The translations under genes were made by a program, and so were the position numbers. Of a DNA stretch of 6,086 nt, positions 4,865 through 6,086 are shown piece after piece. The notes under the pieces are model-generated. The model was not told where the DNA came from. It saw only the letters and a list, made by a program, of their open reading frames with translations, and made no database searches. The number at the start of each line of letters is the position of its first letter. The stretch's first letter is position 1. Origin of the DNA: Hyphomicrobiaceae bacterium (GTDB taxonomy: Bacteria > Pseudomonadota > Alphaproteobacteria > Rhizobiales > Hyphomicrobiaceae); NCBI GenBank assembly GCA_021775715.1, contig JAJFHI010000424.1, forward strand, positions 1-6,086, in the 5' to 3' direction.

Positions 4865-5668
4865 CTAAAGCCCAGATAATTGGAGGAAACGAGCGGCCGA
4901 GAGCATTTCCTGGCGGCGCCATTCGCGACGCGCCGCTGCTTCTTCATCATCGCCCCACTGACTGACTTGCCACTCCTCGTCGAGGTGAGCGGCCGCCCAG
5001 GCCGCGTCCACATTCAAATGTTCGCCGTGAATTGCGAGCGCGAGCACGGCCGAACCAGTCAACGTCGTTATGATGTGCAAGGGGGCTAGTTCAAATGCCG
5101 ACACCGAGGCCAGACGCCTGGCAATGCGCGCCTCAATCTCTTCGTCCTGCGTTACCGGCATTACGCCCACCGCAAGATTAAATGTCACCGAAAGCAGGTC
5201 TTCAACCCACGCCAATACCGGATCCCAAGTGTCCTTCTGACGCTCAACCAGCTCTACAGGCTCATTGACCCGGTAGCAAAACAAGTCCGTCATGGCAAAG
5301 CGGGCAATGTCGGCTGCCACTTCGCCATGCGCGGTCGCGACGCCATCCATGACGGTGTTGGCGATACGTGTCAAAGGCATGGTGACGGGGTTAATCTCTA
5401 TTTCTTGTGCAGACCACTCAGCCGCAATCGCATCCGCCAATTCTTTGGTCGGCAAACGGAGGTGTTGACGCGACGGCGTGCGTATCGGCCGATCATCCAG
5501 CGCGATACCAAAGCCGTCATCATTCGAGATCACCGCGACGGATTTGTAAAACCTCTTCTTCAGCGGTGCGACCTGATCCGTCATATGTTTTGTCGCGCTC
5601 GCCGTTACGCGGTCGTCGCCTTGTGCGCGGGTGCCGGTTGGCACATTGTCGTTATCGCTGGTCGTCAT
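4865..5668 (-). CDS. ATP12-family F1-ATPase assembly chaperone
   Basis: This 267-residue protein belongs to the ATP12 chaperone family, known in mitochondria to hold the F1 alpha subunit during ATP synthase assembly and widespread in alphaproteobacteria. The conserved core starts at KKRFYKSVAV (residues 38-47). It continues with GFGIALDDRPIRTPSR (52-67), LADAIAAEWSAQ (77-88), INPVTMPLTRIANT (92-105), DLFCYRVNEPVELVERQKDTWDPVL (128-152). LASVSAFELAPLHIITTLTGSAVLALA (186-212) and the acidic LDEEWQVSQWGDDEEA signature (229-244) follow, and it closes with RFLQLSGL. The first 37 residues are polar and probably disordered, and nothing in them looks like a signal peptide. The start is ATG 5668, which shares one base with the stop of the upstream HAD gene (TGATG) and has GAGG seven bases before. 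A GTG at 5671 is the less likely alternative. The overlap implies translational coupling. The usual partner, atpA, is not in the window. Confidence 0.93.
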   Translation of the reverse strand: MTTSDNDNVPTGTRAQGDDRVTASATKHMTDQVAPLKKRFYKSVAVISNDDGFGIALDDRPIRTPSRQHLRLPTKELADAIAAEWSAQEIEINPVTMPLTRIANTVMDGVATAHGEVAADIARFAMTDLFCYRVNEPVELVERQKDTWDPVLAWVEDLLSVTFNLAVGVMPVTQDEEIEARIARRLASVSAFELAPLHIITTLTGSAVLALAIHGEHLNVDAAWAAAHLDEEWQVSQWGDDEEAAARREWRRQEMLSAARFLQLSGL

Positions 5669-6086
5669 CACGCACCCTCGTTGGTCAGCAAGGTATCGAT
5701 TTGTTTTGGTAAGGCGTCGAAGCGTTCAATCACGGTCGCGGCACCTGTCGCGGTCAACTCTTCTGACGCGTGATAGCCCCAAGACACACCAACCGCATGC
5801 ACACCGGCATTGACCGCCATCGCCATATCGTACGTCGTATCCCCGACCATGATCGTTCTTAGGGCGTCGGCACCAGCCAGCTCCATCGCGCGCGTGATCA
5901 TCGACGGGTGCGGCTTTGATGGGTGTTCGTCGGCAGTCTGCACCGACTGGAAGAAGTGACCGAGGCCCTCGCGCTCAAACAATCGCGCCATACCGCGCTG
6001 CGACTTTCCCGTTGCAACTGCGAGGATCGTATCCGGCTGGTTGGCCAAGTGTTGCAGTGTTTCTCGTGTACCGGGATAGAGCGGCT
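5668..6086 (-). CDS. HAD-superfamily phosphatase, C-terminal part (5'-truncated)
   Basis: The right window edge cuts the gene. 138 residues are visible in the frame ending at the TGA at 5670-5668. Three of the four HAD catalytic motifs are present: motif II in LAVATGKS (Thr25 of the visible part), the motif III lysine in SKPHPSMI (Lys57) and motif IV in MVGDTTYDM (Asp82 and Asp86). The nucleophile motif DxDxT lies upstream. PLYPGTRETLQHLA (1-14) is the end of the cap helix region typical of phosphoglycolate-phosphatase-like enzymes (HAD subfamily IA). Substrate cannot be inferred. A TTG at 6048 is not a plausible start, since homology extends through it. The gene directly precedes the ATP12 gene, with stop and start sharing a base. 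That pairing is, as I recall, common in Rhizobiales. Confidence 0.92.
   Translation of the reverse strand, partial: PLYPGTRETLQHLANQPDTILAVATGKSQRGMARLFEREGLGHFFQSVQTADEHPSKPHPSMITRAMELAGADALRTIMVGDTTYDMAMAVNAGVHAVGVSWGYHASEELTATGAATVIERFDALPKQIDTLLTNEGA

Noticed and set aside
5669..5671. GTG start for the ATP12 gene
   Set aside because: The adjacent ATG at 5668 forms a standard TGATG stop/start junction with better Shine-Dalgarno spacing. The difference is one residue.

Overview
The window looks like ordinary chromosomal DNA from an alphaproteobacterium, probably of the Hyphomicrobiales (Rhizobiales) type. Three things point there: an ATP12-family F1-ATPase chaperone directly downstream of a HAD phosphatase, an arsenic operon built around an AqpS-type aquaglyceroporin as in Sinorhizobium, and a TetR-like regulator whose C-terminal half resembles bacterial COQ9 proteins. 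The genus cannot be fixed from the sequence. Coding density is high, and seven of the eight genes lie on the minus strand.

Layout from left to right: (1) the 3' end of a sensor histidine kinase on the plus strand (1-343), converging on (2) a TetR/COQ9-like regulator on the minus strand (378-1067). (3) A three-gene arsenic-resistance operon on the minus strand, transcribed arsR (2795-2406), aqpS (2399-1701), arsC (1603-1196). A 16-bp near-palindrome about 20 bp upstream of arsR is a good ArsR operator candidate. (4) A 282-bp spacer (2796-3077) holding the ars control region and the end of the next transcript. (5) proC, pyrroline-5-carboxylate reductase (3905-3078). (6) A protein made of two DUF2750 units (4779-4084). 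(7) An ATP12-family chaperone (5668-4865). (8) The 3' part of a HAD-family phosphatase (6086-5668), cut by the window edge.

How the genes work together: ArsC reduces arsenate to arsenite, AqpS can let arsenite leave the cell down its gradient, and ArsR switches the operon on when it binds arsenite through a Cys-Cys...Cys cluster. No arsenite pump (ArsB or Acr3) and no ArsH is present in the window, so this is the channel-plus-reductase kind of detoxification known from Sinorhizobium meliloti. The HAD phosphatase and ATP12 gene share one base at their stop/start junction and are surely co-transcribed. The DUF2750 gene and proC follow on the same strand after 85 and 178 bp and may be read from the same or separate promoters.

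No wholly new system is evident. The points most worth following up are the exact 108-residue internal duplication in the DUF2750 protein, the valine that replaces the selectivity-filter arginine in AqpS, and a perfect 9-bp hairpin with a trailing T-rich tract on the plus strand at 4017-4049, where no plus-strand gene ends. There are no tRNA or rRNA genes, insertion sequences, CRISPR arrays or gene-free stretches above 300 bp.
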